Assembly (NCBI GenBank): GCA_964036665.1
Contig: OZ038526.1
Location: forward strand, 6,820,001-6,884,000
Direction: 5' to 3'
From: Gordius sp. MW1
Taxonomy: Eukaryota > Nematomorpha > Gordioida > Gordea > Gordiidae
Length of the DNA stretch: 64,000 bases
Within the stretch, counting starts at the first letter, position 1; every line of letters starts with the position of its first letter. Under the pieces are notes generated by a model. It worked only from the letters and a program-made list of their open reading frames with translations. It was not told the origin of the DNA and made no database searches. Position numbers and translations under genes: made by a program. Below are positions 23,048-34,572 of the stretch, one piece after another.

Positions 23048-24206
23048 ATTGCCTGTTACGACCGCGCATCTAAAAATGTCACAGGTATCATAAGGATATC
23101 TCAAAAAATTTATATGTGCTAAATTGTTCCATTAGTCAGTACCAAGAGACGGTTAATTAATACATACGAGTCAAAAAAACGAAAAAAAAAATTTCGATTC
23201 ACACTTTGGCCAATGGTCATTTTTTTTATTGGTCAGTACCAAGAGACGGTCTATAAACCAATATCAGTCAAAAAATATCAAAAAAAATTTCGATTTAGCC
23301 TTTGGCCAAAGGTCATTTTTTTCATTAGTCAGCAGCCATGGGTCGGCGAAAAAGCCATATTATCAATGGTAGTAACAAGAACAATCATAAGAATCAAAAA
23401 AAATAAAAAAAATTTGGATTCATATTTTGGCCAATGGTCATTTTATTCCATTGGTCAGCAGCCAACGGACGGCCAAAAAGTCATAATAGCAATGGTAGTA
23501 ACAGGAACAATCGTAATAGTCAAAAAAAAACGAAAAAATAAACTTGGATTCACATTTTGGCCAATGGTCATTTTTTCATTGGTCCAGCCAACGGACGGCC
23601 AAGAAGTCTTATTATCAATGGTAGTAACAAGAACAATCATAAGAGGCAAAAAAAAACTCCGGGATTCGAACCCAAAAACTAGTTAAATAAATTAACTGGC
23701 TTATTAAAAGTCTCAGTGGTAAACATAAATAAATTAATTTGTAAACATTCGGTCACATTCGGTGTGACTTCACACCATTGGCCAGCAGCCAACGGACGGC
23801 CAAAAAGTCATAATAGCAATGGTAGTGACAGGAACAATCGTAATAGTCAAAAAAAAACGAAAAAATAAACTTGGATTCACATTTTGGCCAATGGTCATTT
23901 TCCATCGGTCAGCAGCCAGCGGACGGCCAAAAAGTCATAATAGCAATGGTAGTAACAGGAACAATCATAAGAGTCAAAAAAAACTCCGGGATTCGAACCC
24001 AAAAACTAGTTAAAAAGTGAGCCCATAAATTGCATAGCAATTAATAAATTAATTGGCTTATTAGAAGTCTCAGTGGTAAACATAAATAAATTAATTTGTA
24101 AACATTCGGTCACATTCGGTGTGACTTCGGTCATGTTCGGTGTGACACGAATAGCGTGACAAACAAAATGGAAAGTGAGCCCATAAATTGCATAGCAATT
24201 AATATC
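23048..24206 (+). mobile_element. Minisatellite-bearing element, copy 1
   Basis: It opens with ATTGCCTGTTACGACCGCGC (a partial extra copy precedes it at 22992). It then carries four repeat units of about 96-130 bp built on TTTTGGCCAATGGTCATTTTT, CATTGGTCAGCAGCC, AACGGACGGCCAAAAAGTC and AGTAACAGGAACAATC. Each array ends in GGGATTCGAACCC (23661-23673 and 23988-24000), the reverse complement of a tRNA T-arm/B box. The tail CATTCGGTGTGAC leads to GTGAGCCCATAAATTGC and the hairpin AATTGCATAGCAATT. Part of the unit (about 23690-24040) is repeated. No protein is recognisable; open frames only reflect the repeat. Confidence 0.7.
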
Positions 24207-24616
24207 TAAGTGCATTACTGCTACGAGGTATTAAGAAATTTTCTTCGACATGCGCAGATAATCGCAATGGATGTTTAATCAATCTCCAATATATTGTAAA
24301 AGGCATGGCCAATGGTATAATATTTGAATTTATATTAAGTTATATAAAATTATTCATATCGGACGGAGGTCTGCCTGCCCCGAGTCATGGTAGCCAGGTC
24401 GGAGTGAAAATAAAAAATTAAGCGGGACGGTGCATGGATTTGCTTTTTAAAAACCAGTCAGCGCACATTTTCTATTGAACCTAATTTTAATCGATGACTC
24501 TTTACACTAATTTAGTTATATGATGATGATTAATAATAGAAAATTTCTCCTAGATTTTACAAGTATTTATTACAAAACAGCTCAGGTCCAACCGCATGTA
24601 CAAACATACTGACAAC
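24207..24616. other. Spacer with a weak GC-rich hAT-like remnant
   Basis: About 24360-24440 has GGACGGAGGTCTGCCTGCCC and GCGGGACGGTGCATGG, resembling decayed GC-rich subterminal blocks. Nothing else was recognised. Confidence 0.3.
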
Positions 24617-24790
24617 CATGGGCGTAGCCAGGTTTTGGATTAGGGGGGGGGGGGGGGGGCAAAACGTTTAAAAGTTCAATTAGGGGGGGCGGCAAAACGT
24701 AAATTTTTTTAATTTTTAAGGGTTTTTGCATAAAAAAAATTTTGGCATTAGGGGGGGCGGCCCCCCTGCCCCCCCCTGGCTACGCCCATG
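24617..24790. mobile_element. hAT MITE (CATGGGCGTAGCC family)
   Basis: It starts CATGGGCGTAGCCAGG and ends CCTGGCTACGCCCATG. The flanks ctgacaac and ctgacaag are an 8-bp target duplication with one mismatch. The interior is the TTTTGGATTAGGGGG and AAACGTTTAAAAGTTCAATT subtype with several G- and C-runs. Confidence 0.85.
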
Positions 24791-25110
24791 CTGACAAGTA
24801 TTGCTACCACTAAATAACTCTACCCTGGTAAATTAATTGATCAAAGATGTACTCGTTTCTCCTCAATATTATGATTTATGATGTTTATAAGCAAGAAGAA
24901 AATAATGGCCTTTATAAATTTTAATTAGTAAAGTAACGGACTAAACTAAACAAAACAGGTTAGAGTCGATCATTGGTCTTAATTAAACCAAAGGTGGACC
25001 AAACAAAACCCAGCCGTTTTTACAACACCATCGGAAACTTTGATTACGATTCATTTGAAGTTCTATTATATAATTTATATAATTTGAAGTCAAGCGTATA
25101 AAAATAAAAT

Positions 25111-25236
25111 ACGCCCTTCGGGCGTAACTGGGGGCTTCGCCCCCAGACCCCCTTGGGGGCTTCGCCCCCAAACCCCCTGCTGCGTCCCCCGTTGGGGGCT
25201 CTGCCCCCAAACCCCCATTGGGGGCTAAGCCCCCAA
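25111..25236. repeat. Series of five perfect GC-rich hairpins
   Basis: ACGCCCTTCGGGCGT (25111-25125) is followed by four 19-nt perfect inverted repeats: CTGGGGGCTTCGCCCCCAG (25128-25146) and three TTGGGGGC-NNN-GCCCCCAA units at 25153-25171, 25192-25210 and 25218-25236. Stems are constant while loops vary (TTC, TTC, TCT, TAA). ACCCCC spacers separate them and a G-run follows. The block is starkly GC-rich against its surroundings. A minus-strand frame of Gly/Pro-rich residues through it is a by-product of the repeat. Confidence 0.85.
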
Positions 25237-25319
25237 ACCCCCGGAGAAGGGGGGGGGGGGGGAAGGGAAGAGGGGACGACTCATCTATTCTACGTATAAA
25301 TGTAGCATATTTGCTATGC

Positions 25320-26363
25320 AATTTATGGGCGAGAAAGGTGTGAAGGGGCGAGAATGCCTATAGGGGGTAGGATAATTGCTAGGCTTTCCCCCTTGACTAC
25401 TCCCATGCTAGTTACACAACATAAAAATCTACTTTTTGCTAAAAAAAAATAAAATTCATTTAAATTTAAAACATCAATTTTACTCGCCGTTTTATAACGT
25501 ATGTTTTGCATGTGATAAAAATTTGAAGAAGAAAAAGATAGTGTTTTTTTAATTTGGCAGAAACTGGCCATGTAACAAGGGATTGTTTTGTAAAATGAAA
25601 TGTGAACATTAAAATAATCAAATATACTTTAAAAATTCTATTATTAATTCAAAAATCCATATTGTCGTAAAGAATGTTTCCAGTTATAACAACAATTATC
25701 CTCGTCTAGGTTAGGCTTTCTTTAGTGTATTACTAATTTTATATTAATTTATTTGCTAAAATATAAAAGGCAAGGAGGGGGTTATAAAAATAACCAGGCC
25801 AATTGATGAACCTTAAATTAAATTCTGGCTACTACTATTAATATAAAACTATTGGTATTCTCTTCCATATATAAATCTTTTCAATATCCATGTAAATATG
25901 ATGACGTATTATGCATGTTTAATGTTATTACTACATACTAAACTCGGCATAAATAAATATACGCCCGAGAATGCCAATATTGTGAAATAATCTTCATCTC
26001 CTCCACTCCCGCCCCCTAGCGGTGGGCGGATAAGAGAGGAAGATAGGGGTAGGGGTTTAACCTTGGCATAGCGCCATTGAAAAATAAATCAATATAAAAT
26101 GACGAAGGAATAATTTCCCCCTTCCCCCTTTTAATTGCTATATAATAATAATTCTAATATATTGATTATCTAGTTGTAATTTTTTATTATGACAACTGCA
26201 ATTTTAAACCTAAATATTAGGTAATTATGACAACTGCAATTTCAAACCTAAATATTAGGTTAATTTTAAGTGTTAGAAAATAGTTTCAATTAAAATAACA
26301 ACAGGCGGAAATTAGAAATAATAAAATTAATTAATCAACTTTTAAATAATAATAGAGAATTGG
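25320..26363. other. Spacer, no gene seen
   Basis: A short direct repeat of ATTAGGTAATTATGACAACTGCAATTT-like sequence (period about 42 bp) lies at about 26185-26265. Otherwise the stretch is unstructured AT-rich sequence. Confidence 0.35.
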
Positions 26364-27566
26364 ATTGCCTGTTACGACCGCAAATCTAAAAATGATAAAA
26401 CTTAATAACTTACTTTTGGTTAATGTAAAATGTTATTAAATTAGGATAATTCCTATTGTGGCTTATAATAAAAATTTTTGAAAATAAAATTTAAATATAT
26501 AAAAATGCGTTAGATATTAAAAAATATGACTTTTAAAAATAAGATGTAATAATAATTAGATTTATTAATAAGATATCTAAAAATAAAATAGTATAGATAT
26601 TCAAAAATGGTATAAGGCATTTTTTTATTGGTCAGCAGCCAGGACAGGGTAGAGGTGGTTATAAATTCATAATAGTCAAAAAAACAAAAAAATAATTTTC
26701 GAATCACATTTTGGCCAATGGTCATTTTTTTCATTGGTCAGCAGCCAGGACACGGTAAAAGTGGATATAAATTTATAAGAGTCAAAACAAAAAACAAAAA
26801 AAAAAATTTCGAATCACATTTTGGCCAATGGTCATTTTTTTTAATTGGTCAGTACCAACAGATGGTCTATAAATCAGTATTAGCGAAAAAAAGGAAAAAA
26901 ATAATTTTGATTCACATTTTGGCCAATGGTCATTTTTTTCCATCGGTCAGCACCCAACGGACGGCCAAAAAGTCATAATAACATTGGTAGTAACAGGAAC
27001 AATCATAATAATAAAAAAAAACGAAAAAAATAATTCCGATTCACATTTTGGCCAATGGTCATTTTTTTCCATCAGTCAGCAATCAACGGACGGCCAAAAA
27101 GTCATAATAGCATTGGTAGTAACAGGAACAATCATAATAGTTAAAAAAAACGAAAAAAATAATTTTGATTCACATTTTGGCCAATGGTCATTTTTTTCCA
27201 TCGGTCAGCACCCAACGGACGGCCAAAAAGTCATAATAGCATTGGTAGTAACAGGAACAATCATAATAATCAAAAAAAAACGAGAAAAAAAAATCCGATT
27301 CACATTTTGGCCAATGGTCATTTTTTTCCATCGCTCAGCACCCAACGGACGGCCAAAAAGTCATAATAACATTGGTAGTAACAGGAACAATCATAATAGT
27401 CAAAAAAACCCGGGATTCGAACCCAAAAACTGGTTAAATTAACAAAAATTAAAAGTAAACAAAACAAGACATTCGGTGCTTCGATGCGTGACATTCGGTG
27501 CGCACGCCGAATAGGCGGACAAACAAAATGGAAAGTGAGCCCATTAATTGCATAGCAATTAATATC
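26364..27566 (+). mobile_element. Minisatellite-bearing element, copy 2
   Basis: Same plan and orientation as 23048-24206: ATTGCCTGTTACGACCG at the start, then about seven tandem units. Successive GGTCAT landmarks fall at 26725, 26836, 26931, 27061, 27191 and 27321, so the last four spacings are about 95-130 bp. GGGATTCGAACCC follows (27412-27424), then a CATTCGGTG-containing tail and the terminal hairpin AATTGCATAGCAATT followed by AATATC. The open frames of up to 152 codons repeat a 43-residue translation and shift frame between units, so they are not a gene. Confidence 0.7.
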
Positions 27567-27689
27567 AACACTTCTGCTGCTGGCCAGATTCGGATTATAT
27601 AAATTAAATTAAATAATAAAAAAAATGCTATAATATATCAAAAACGTAAATGTAATTTTCCAATACTTGAAATAAAGGAACTTATTATA

Positions 27690-27889
27690 TAGAGTTGTTA
27701 AATTGCTAACTTGCTTCAACCAAGACGCGAGCACGCACACTGAGTTGCTTAATAGGCGCGTTAGCACAATATGTGCTCGCGGTTCGGTGAACTAGGCAGA
27801 ACATTAGCGTATAAAAATGCTCGAGGGCCAAACAGAAACTCGAGCAGATGGTAGCTGGAGTTGAAGCAAGTTAGAATTTAACAACTCTA
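27690..27889. mobile_element. 200-bp MITE with ~29-bp inverted ends
   Basis: The ends TAGAGTTGTTAAATTGC.. and ..GAATTTAACAACTCTA pair over about 29 bases with one indel (the inner part includes CTAACTTGCTTCAAC). The TAGAGTTGTTAA start is shared with the hAT element at 53902, suggesting the same superfamily. The flanks do not show a clean duplication. Confidence 0.75.
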
Positions 27890-29029
27890 CTATATACTCT
27901 TGTTCTTAAAGTTATTAGCTATACTTGGTTCAAATAAAGTAAGTAATTAGAGGATTAATAGTTCCTCAACAACCCCAACTACCCGTAATTGCAAATCATA
28001 TGCAATAAGTTGATTGATTTCTTCCATGGAATTCGAGTTAATTTTTTTTTAAATTTAAGCATTGTTTCAATAAATTTTTAAGATTTTTTTTCATTTAGAC
28101 GGGCAGCTGCCCGTCCTTGCCTTCCCTTGGGTAAGCTTGTGTATTAGGACCTATTAAATTTGTTGGTTTTATATTGTATACACGCTCCTTTAACCACCTG
28201 AATATTTGAAAAAACCTTGAATAGAGTATATCAAAACAAAACAACACGGGGCCCAAATAGAGTCAACGTCTGTTTAAGACTGTTACAAAAATTAAAACAG
28301 CGGTAAAATAAGGTGAAAAAGGTTATTATAAATTGGTCTTTGGAATATTTTGTCGTGCAAACTAGAAATTAGTTATTGTTGATAATAATTTCTTAAGTTG
28401 ATTTTATGTCATAGTTAATTTGGGATGCAGGTGGAGGATGGCTTGAAATACAGGGTTCATGTGGTTGAGTTGGAATATGGTGCTGATTTTGCAAAAGCAT
28501 TAAGTTAGACAAATCATCTTAAGAGATTAATTTCTGTATTATTTTCTTTACACATTCATCGTTAACTAAATTATCCTACTAACATATCATCTATTATGAA
28601 TATGATTTTATTTTGATGTCATTAGTATTATAAAGCGCAGCGCCCTAATAACAACAATCGCGTCGTGTTGGATAAAAAATGACACATGGGCTTGGACCCA
28701 GGAAATGCTTTTGAGAACTGAACAACCAGGATTTGAATTTTAAGAGGGAAGAGATGTGAAACGATATGGGAGGGGGGGGCAAGGCAAAATTAATTTTTGA
28801 AATTTTTAACTGGACTAAAGACTGGTGGCCACAGGTCCTTTTGCTCCATCCTTGCCATCCCTCCATCTTGATGACATTTTCAGGCCTCCATAAATATGAA
28901 CCTTTGAATGCTACACTTTTTTAAAAAACATATCAACCATTAGTTTTTTATATAAAATTATGCATTACATAGTTTTTCACGAATTGCGCATTATATTAAA
29001 AATACAAGTATGCATTGCATGGATTCACC
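27890..29029. other. Spacer, no gene seen
   Basis: An isolated GACGGGCAGCTGCCCGTCC palindrome near 28099-28117 looks like a decayed MITE end. Nothing supports a coding exon. Confidence 0.35.
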
Positions 29030-29199
29030 CATGAGCGTAGCCAAGGGAGGGGGGGGGGGTGCCCCCCTCTAAATCCAAAAAATTGTTAAAATACATTAAA
29101 ATTATGGCTAAAATTTCAAAAAATGTTCATTTTGCCCCTCCCTAAACATCCCTAAATCATTAATGCCCCCCTCTAATTCCAAAGCTGGCTACGCCCATG
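29030..29199. mobile_element. hAT MITE (CATGGGCGTAGCC family)
   Basis: It starts CATGAGCGTAGCC and ends GGCTACGCCCATG. The flanks gattcacc and gatccacc form an 8-bp duplication with one difference. The interior contains G/C-runs and the ATTATGGCTAAAATTT block. Confidence 0.8.
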
Positions 29200-29446
29200 G
29201 ATCCACCAAGTTTTAAATGTTTGAAGAGAGTGGGCAACCTGTAATAAATTATTTAGGTTGCAGTCCAATTTAAGTCCCTGAACACAACAGTTGTCCGTTG
29301 TCACCATTGTGGAAATGAATGGGACGAGTTGTCTTGCAGAACGTGTCATCCTTGTCAAAATAAGGCTAACCGTTGAGGCAAAGGGATGCTGTTGTTTAGC
29401 ATACTTTAATCGCTCAATAAATTACAACTCACTTTTCGTCGATGTG

Positions 29447-30095
29447 TGCTGTGCCTTGCCTATCTCGTGTGCGGTAGTGACAAATCTTTAGGGAAACGGT
29501 CGCAATTACACCAAATGTCACAAGCTAACTTAAGATACAGTAATCACGCACGCTCATTTTAGTAAAGTTTTACAAAACAAACCCTTCGCCCCTCCCTTTT
29601 TCTCCTCCTATCTATAAAGATAGCGTCACTCCTATCAAATTTGGCTGTTACAACTTTGTGTTTTTCCCTGTCCCTCTCTCAGGGTTTCTTTTAAACCGAC
29701 CAAATAGTAGCAACGGCTCTGGCGAGGGATAAATTATGCTAATGAACGAGCGCGCCGACCGAAATATAGTTTGCAATAAAGACGTTGATAGAGTTGTTCT
29801 TTCTTCATCGATGATTATGCAGAGGATGTTAATTAAGAAGGTGCAACGCGATGAGCAAATTGTGTGTCTAAATTGCGTCCCTTATTTTGCATGTGTAGTT
29901 GACAAAGTCAACTATCAAATTTGGCGTCACCTTTTTTACGGAAAATCTTATAGGAATTGTCAATGAGGCCTTCATTATTACAGAAATGTTGCCTCTGATA
30001 ATTGCTTATTTTCCACCCCAACATGAAGATATGAATGATTGGTGTAGAAGCTGCGCATCACCAGCTTATTTTGACGTATATTGCAACGGTAATTA
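29447..30095 (+). repeat. 649-bp block, copy 2 of an identical direct duplication
   Basis: Identical to 10731-11379. The flanks differ on the right (ATAATG here, CGATTA there), so the match ends sharply after GGTAATTA. The 76-codon frame (29736-29966) is unrecognised; it is followed by an overlapping frame reading FPPQHEDMNDWCRSC. No target duplication or inverted ends were found. Confidence 0.85.
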
Positions 30096-30156
30096 ATAAT
30101 GTTAAATAGTCTAAGAAGAATGGCCTCGAAAAAGAATTTTGAACTAAATTAGTACC

Positions 30157-30280
30157 ATGGCGTAGCCAGGGTTAGAAATAGAGGGGGCAATGATGATTTA
30201 GGGAGGGGCAAAATGAATTTTAACATTTAAGCCTTAATTGTATTAAGTTTTGACGAAATTTTGAATTTAGTAGTCTGAAG
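30157..30280. mobile_element. hAT MITE, left half only
   Basis: CATGGCGTAGCCAGGG is followed by GAGGGGGCAATGATGATTTAG, as in the 5351 and 33503 copies. No right end is present, so the copy is truncated. Confidence 0.6.
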
Positions 30281-31029
30281 TTGATTACGGTTTAATTATA
30301 ATAGCTCTAAGAATTTAAACTGAGATTAAAAATTGAAAAGGTTAAATATTTTTCAGACTTATTACCTATTATTTATATTTGTTAGTTTTAAAAACTCAAT
30401 TATGAGGTGGAAGGCGGTAATCTGAATCGAATTTTTACTATCTATACTTCAATATACAACACTTTGATTAAAGTCAGGTTAAGTGGTGACTACAATATTA
30501 AAAATGCATTACCACACGTTTATAAATTTCTTAAACATTTTGACCTATAGGTAGTTAGTAAATACGGTAAAAATAGTGTATGCCAACTTAGTAAAATTAT
30601 TTCTGTTCAAATAAATTTATAATTATTAGCTCAGGAATATAAACAGAAATGTCGTACAACAAATTTATAATAAATTTTATGATAAGGATGGACCCCAACA
30701 ACTTAAATTTATGACAATGTTTGATTAAAAGGTATTATATGTTAGTTAATTCCTTTTGCCTTTTAATATGCCAATGTCCATGGCCTAGCAAGCAGGGGGA
30801 GGCAGGAAGGGGTAGCTACCTTCTCCCAAATTAATTTATTTAAATGTAACAAAATTATGGATAAATACCCATTATTCTCCCCCCCCCCTTATAAAAAGTG
30901 TTTTTTTAATAATGTGTTATAATATAGGAAAAGTTAAGATAATGATTATATAGACTATATAAACTATTATTTATAGGGCTAACTAAAATTTTTTCAAAGC
31001 TAAATTTAAAACCCAATAAAGGTTTCAAT
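30281..31029. other. Spacer, no gene seen
   Basis: G-rich and C-rich patches at about 30790-30895 may be a decayed MITE (CATGGCCTAGCAAGCAGGGG). Otherwise it is AT-rich and featureless. Confidence 0.35.
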
Positions 31030-31269
31030 TAGAGACCTGCACAGCCCGGCGGACCCGCGGGCCGGGCTTGGACGGGCTTCTGCTTAAAAATAAAATAACT
31101 GGTCGGGCCTGGACGGGCCGTTATATAACTTAACGGGCTCGGGGCCTAGTTATATTTAAGGCCCGTTAAAAGCCTGTTACAAAATCAATTAGGTTTAGTA
31201 TCAAAAAAGGTGTTTTTATAATGTTTACATTTATAATTACACAGCTCTACATATTTTGACTTTGTGATC

Positions 31270-32127
31270 ACATCCCGCAATCCGACCAATAATTCTGATA
31301 GAGAATTTCGCGCTGAAAAATAATCTGTTTTTAATTTTTTTCTATAATTACTAGTTTTTTAGATATACGAGGTTGAAGGTGCCAAAAATGCACTTTTTAA
31401 GCCTTTTTGAAGCTACCACGGTATTTTTAATATTTAGTGAACAATACAATAGTAATATATTCATGTAGATTAAAGTTTCATCTATAGGTCCATTAATTTA
31501 TTTTTTTGTTACACCTCTATATTTAAATTTATTCGCGTTTTTGTGAACCCCTTCCCCTTATCAAAATTCGTCTTACTATGTCTGGAAAAAGGAGTAAATT
31601 AGAGTTCATACTACACACGCGCTGTTTACTAACACATCTCTCTCTCCCTTTCTCCATCTCTTCCACTCCCTCCCCTATACCTATCAAAGCGCACATGAAG
31701 GGGGGCGGGAGTGGAGGAGAAAGAGAGAAGATTAGAGTAGGTTAAGGGAGAGAGATATGTGTTAGTAAAAATCGCGTACGCAGAATAAACTCTAATGTAC
31801 TCCGTTTACCAGACATCGTGGGATGTATTTTGATAAGGAGAGGGGGTTTACGCAAACGCGTATTTAATAAAAGGGTGATATAAAAAAATAAAATAAAGGA
31901 CCTATAGATAAAACCTTAATCTACTAGAATAAATTACTATTTTTCACTAAATATTAAAAATGCCGTGGCAATATAGCCTCAAAAAGACTTAAAAAGGGCA
32001 TTTTTGGCACTTTCAACCTCATATATCTAAAAAACTTGTAATCGTAGAAAAAAACTAAAAACATATTATTTTTCAATTTTTCAGCGCAAAATTTTCTATC
32101 AGAATTATTGGACGGATTGCGGGATGT
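31270..32127. repeat. Foldback repeat, arms about 420 bp
   Basis: The left arm starts ACATCCCGCAATCCG and the right arm ends CGGATTGCGGGATGT. Blocks AGTGCCAAAAATGC, TTTTTAATATTTAGTGAA and ATCTATAGGTCC recur in mirror order. The arms meet near 31690-31700 at CTCTCTCCC-rich sequence facing GGGAGAGAG-rich sequence. They have diverged visibly, so the inversion is old. Confidence 0.8.
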
Positions 32128-32340
32128 CTTTTTGTAGACCTCTGTTATTATATATATATAAATTAACAAGGAAAGTTAACTTTTATTTCCAACCTATTTT
32201 ATTAATTTATCAACATCTCAACCCGCATTATAAATATTAAAGATAATTTATACACGTGATCCCATAATTATTTATACCCTCTAGCAATATTGAGTGAAAT
32301 AATTTAATATTATTTAAGTTTATTATATTAAAAGCTATGC

Positions 32341-32470
32341 AATTTATGGGCTCTCTTTTGGTTATCCGTCCTGTCCTGACCAACTTGTAATTTTTCAATA
32401 ATTACCGTGGAAACTTATATGGGTTTTTAATGGCTGTGGACTTATGATTCTATAAAAGACTTTTATTTTG
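32341..32470. repeat. Dispersed repeat shared with 3700-3860
   Basis: GCAATTTATGGGCTCTCTTT, ATTACCGTGGAAAC and GGCTGTGGACTTATG occur in the same order as at 3700-3860. It lies inside the hAT-type element at 31030-33224. Confidence 0.5.
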
Positions 32471-33502
32471 CTTTCGCAAATAAACAAATTAATAACCGCT
32501 TGGCTTTACTTACCCGACTGATTTATCTTTATAAATGAATTTCTTTTGGCAACTTGTCTAGGTTGTTGCTATACATCTGATAATTGCAAAACTGGCTATA
32601 ATTCCAATGCTGACCGTTGCTCACATCTAATTTGTCTGACCAGGCCAGAGGCCACAATTCTGGTTAATTGCTATTTATATTTGCTGCATTGTGAATTCCC
32701 TTTGACAATTTGTCTAGTGTGTTAAACGAATAAATGCGAAACTGGCTAAATAATTCCCTGCAAATTAATGCTGACCATCGCTAACTTCTACTTTAGCTGA
32801 CCCCGGTCAATGCCAAAATTTATATACTCATTATCATTCGCAAATTTAAAAACAGATTCTAAAATTTATTCCTTCATATTAATTTTATAAAACATCACTG
32901 TTTTTTCATTTTATATAACTTAATTATTTAAAACGGTGAAAAAGCAAAGAAGCTAAGTAACTTTATTAAAAACATTATAATACTAAATAAGGGGTTTAAA
33001 AGTTTGTTTGGCCCTGGTTTTATGTATCCCGAAGTGCTACTTCTCGACTGATCGGGAATTACTATTTATTATTTTTATAATATTTTTATTAACATAACAC
33101 ATACATGTTGTTTGCCATATCGATAAAAAAACGAAAGAAACAATTTTACGGGGCTGGGTCGGGCTTTGTATATTAGCGGGCCAGGCGGGCCGACTGACCT
33201 AATCAGGCCCGTTGCAGGTCTCTAGTTTCAATAACGGTCATTAGACCAAAACTGGGGGCAGACAGCTTCACCTGCCCCTAAGTCTCGTTCATAAGGGTTT
33301 TTATTAATTGATAATAAATGTTGTAAAACCTTTTAGACAAATTCGTTTCCTAAAACTCCAAATAATAAGGAATAACGGGGGCCATCTCAGAGTAAGGGAC
33401 ATATGAATGATAGGTAAATCAAGAGAGAATTGTGCTATGTATGCGATAAGTCAATTTACTTAGATTATCCATTTGTTAGCAAAAATCAACCTAATACATT
33501 AC

Positions 33503-33661
33503 CATGGACGTAGCCAGCATTGGAATTAGAGGGGGGCAATAATGATTTAGGGAGAGGCAAAATGATATTTTTTTAAATTGTAGCCATAATTTTATTAAAT
33601 TTGAACAAATTTTTAGATTTAGAGAGGGCAGCCCTCCTTGCCCCCCTTGGCTAAGCCCATG
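33503..33661. mobile_element. hAT MITE (CATGGGCGTAGCC family), perfect 8-bp duplication
   Basis: CATGGACGTAGCCAGC to GGCTAAGCCCATG, flanked on both sides by TACATTAC (33495-33502 and 33662-33669). The interior is the GGGGGCAATAATGATTTAGG subtype. Confidence 0.9.
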
Positions 33662-33669
33662 TACATTAC

Positions 33670-34572
33670 CAATCAGTTATAGTTGTGCAATGTGCATTAG
33701 TCGAAGCGAACTGGCTAAATTTTTATAAGGCCCCACCCATCTAAATTTATGATGGAACTGATGTTTATTATGCGCCATAGCTGCTCCTGACTGTGATGGA
33801 GGATGATATATATGGCATGCTTTAGACCTAAGCTTACAACAGCTAAGTCATATGTTACATGATTTGATTTACATTCAAAATATTTACAACATAAATGCAA
33901 CCATAAATATAAGAGCAAGAGGTGATGATTAATGGTTGTAAATGTAATAATACTATTTATAAGGTATGCAGCACAGGCTGGTGAGACGTACGCTATTTTA
34001 ATTTTATAAGCGAACAACTAAGCTAGGCTTTCCTCGCCAAAGCCATTCCGCTCGTGAGGTCCCCCAATTCCTTTACTCTCATTACCTGAGCAGCAGAGAT
34101 GCAGCACACGCATGCTGTAATTAATCAAAATGACATGCGTCAAAATATAATATTAAAAGAGACATATTTTTTAATGTATACACATGAATATGCCATAATT
34201 TACCCGCTGGGTCTCCACGCACTGAATTTTTTTATCGCAGTTTTATTGATGGCCTACCTCCAGCCAGCCCATATTTTTACGAGCTTTCTCTCCGTCCTTT
34301 AAACGTATAAGTGACAAAATTGCACGCATTTCTACCACTCCACGTGCACATTTATATCAAAAAGCCATTCTAGGGCATAGCGGTAAAATAAGATACACTG
34401 AATTTTGTTTCTACCTTTAAGTTTTTTGATATTATGAAAATGGTCAAAAAATCAAAAAAGACGCTAAATTTTACAAAGTGTATATATTTAAAATTTTTAT
34501 AACCTAATGTTGACAATTTTAAAATGGTTTTAATCTAAAAAGACTTAAAATACATACAACCTAAAATAAAGT
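33670..34572. other. Unique mixed-composition spacer
   Basis: About 33670-34350 is free of the window's repeats and less AT-biased. It carries several non-repeated motifs (for example GTAATTAATC and TTATGCGCC). A 100-codon minus-strand frame (33715-34017) shows no recognised motif and no splice context. The stretch could be regulatory, but nothing in the sequence proves it. Confidence 0.3.

Larger units (their letters stand above)
31030..33224. mobile_element. 2.2-kb hAT-type element with nested foldback repeat
   Basis: The ends TAGAGACCTGCA and TGCAGGTCTCTA are perfect 12-bp inverted repeats flanked by the perfect 8-bp duplication GTTTCAAT (31022-31029 and 33225-33232), the hAT signature. 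Just inside each end lies a GC-rich block (CCCGCGGGCCGGGC and GGGCCAGGCGGGCCG). No transposase frame is recognisable. The interior holds a foldback (31270-32127) and the dispersed repeat at 32341-32470, so it is a non-autonomous copy bearing other repeats. Confidence 0.85.

Noticed and set aside
24983-25321. 112-codon Gly/Pro-rich minus-strand frame
   Set aside because: It is the translation of the GC hairpin series and its flanks, without splice or start context.
26984-27442. 152-codon open frame with 43-residue repeats
   Set aside because: The frame shifts between repeat units and other frames are equally open. It reflects a stop-poor minisatellite, not a selected protein.
26364-27566. Tandem repeat with regular spacing as a CRISPR array
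   Set aside because: The whole unit repeats with no constant-repeat/unique-spacer pattern, unit length varies from 95 to 130 bp, and the setting is an animal genome.
33715-34017. 100-codon minus-strand frame as a gene
   Set aside because: Composition of the translation is ordinary for random AT-rich DNA and no splice site, motif or start context supports it.
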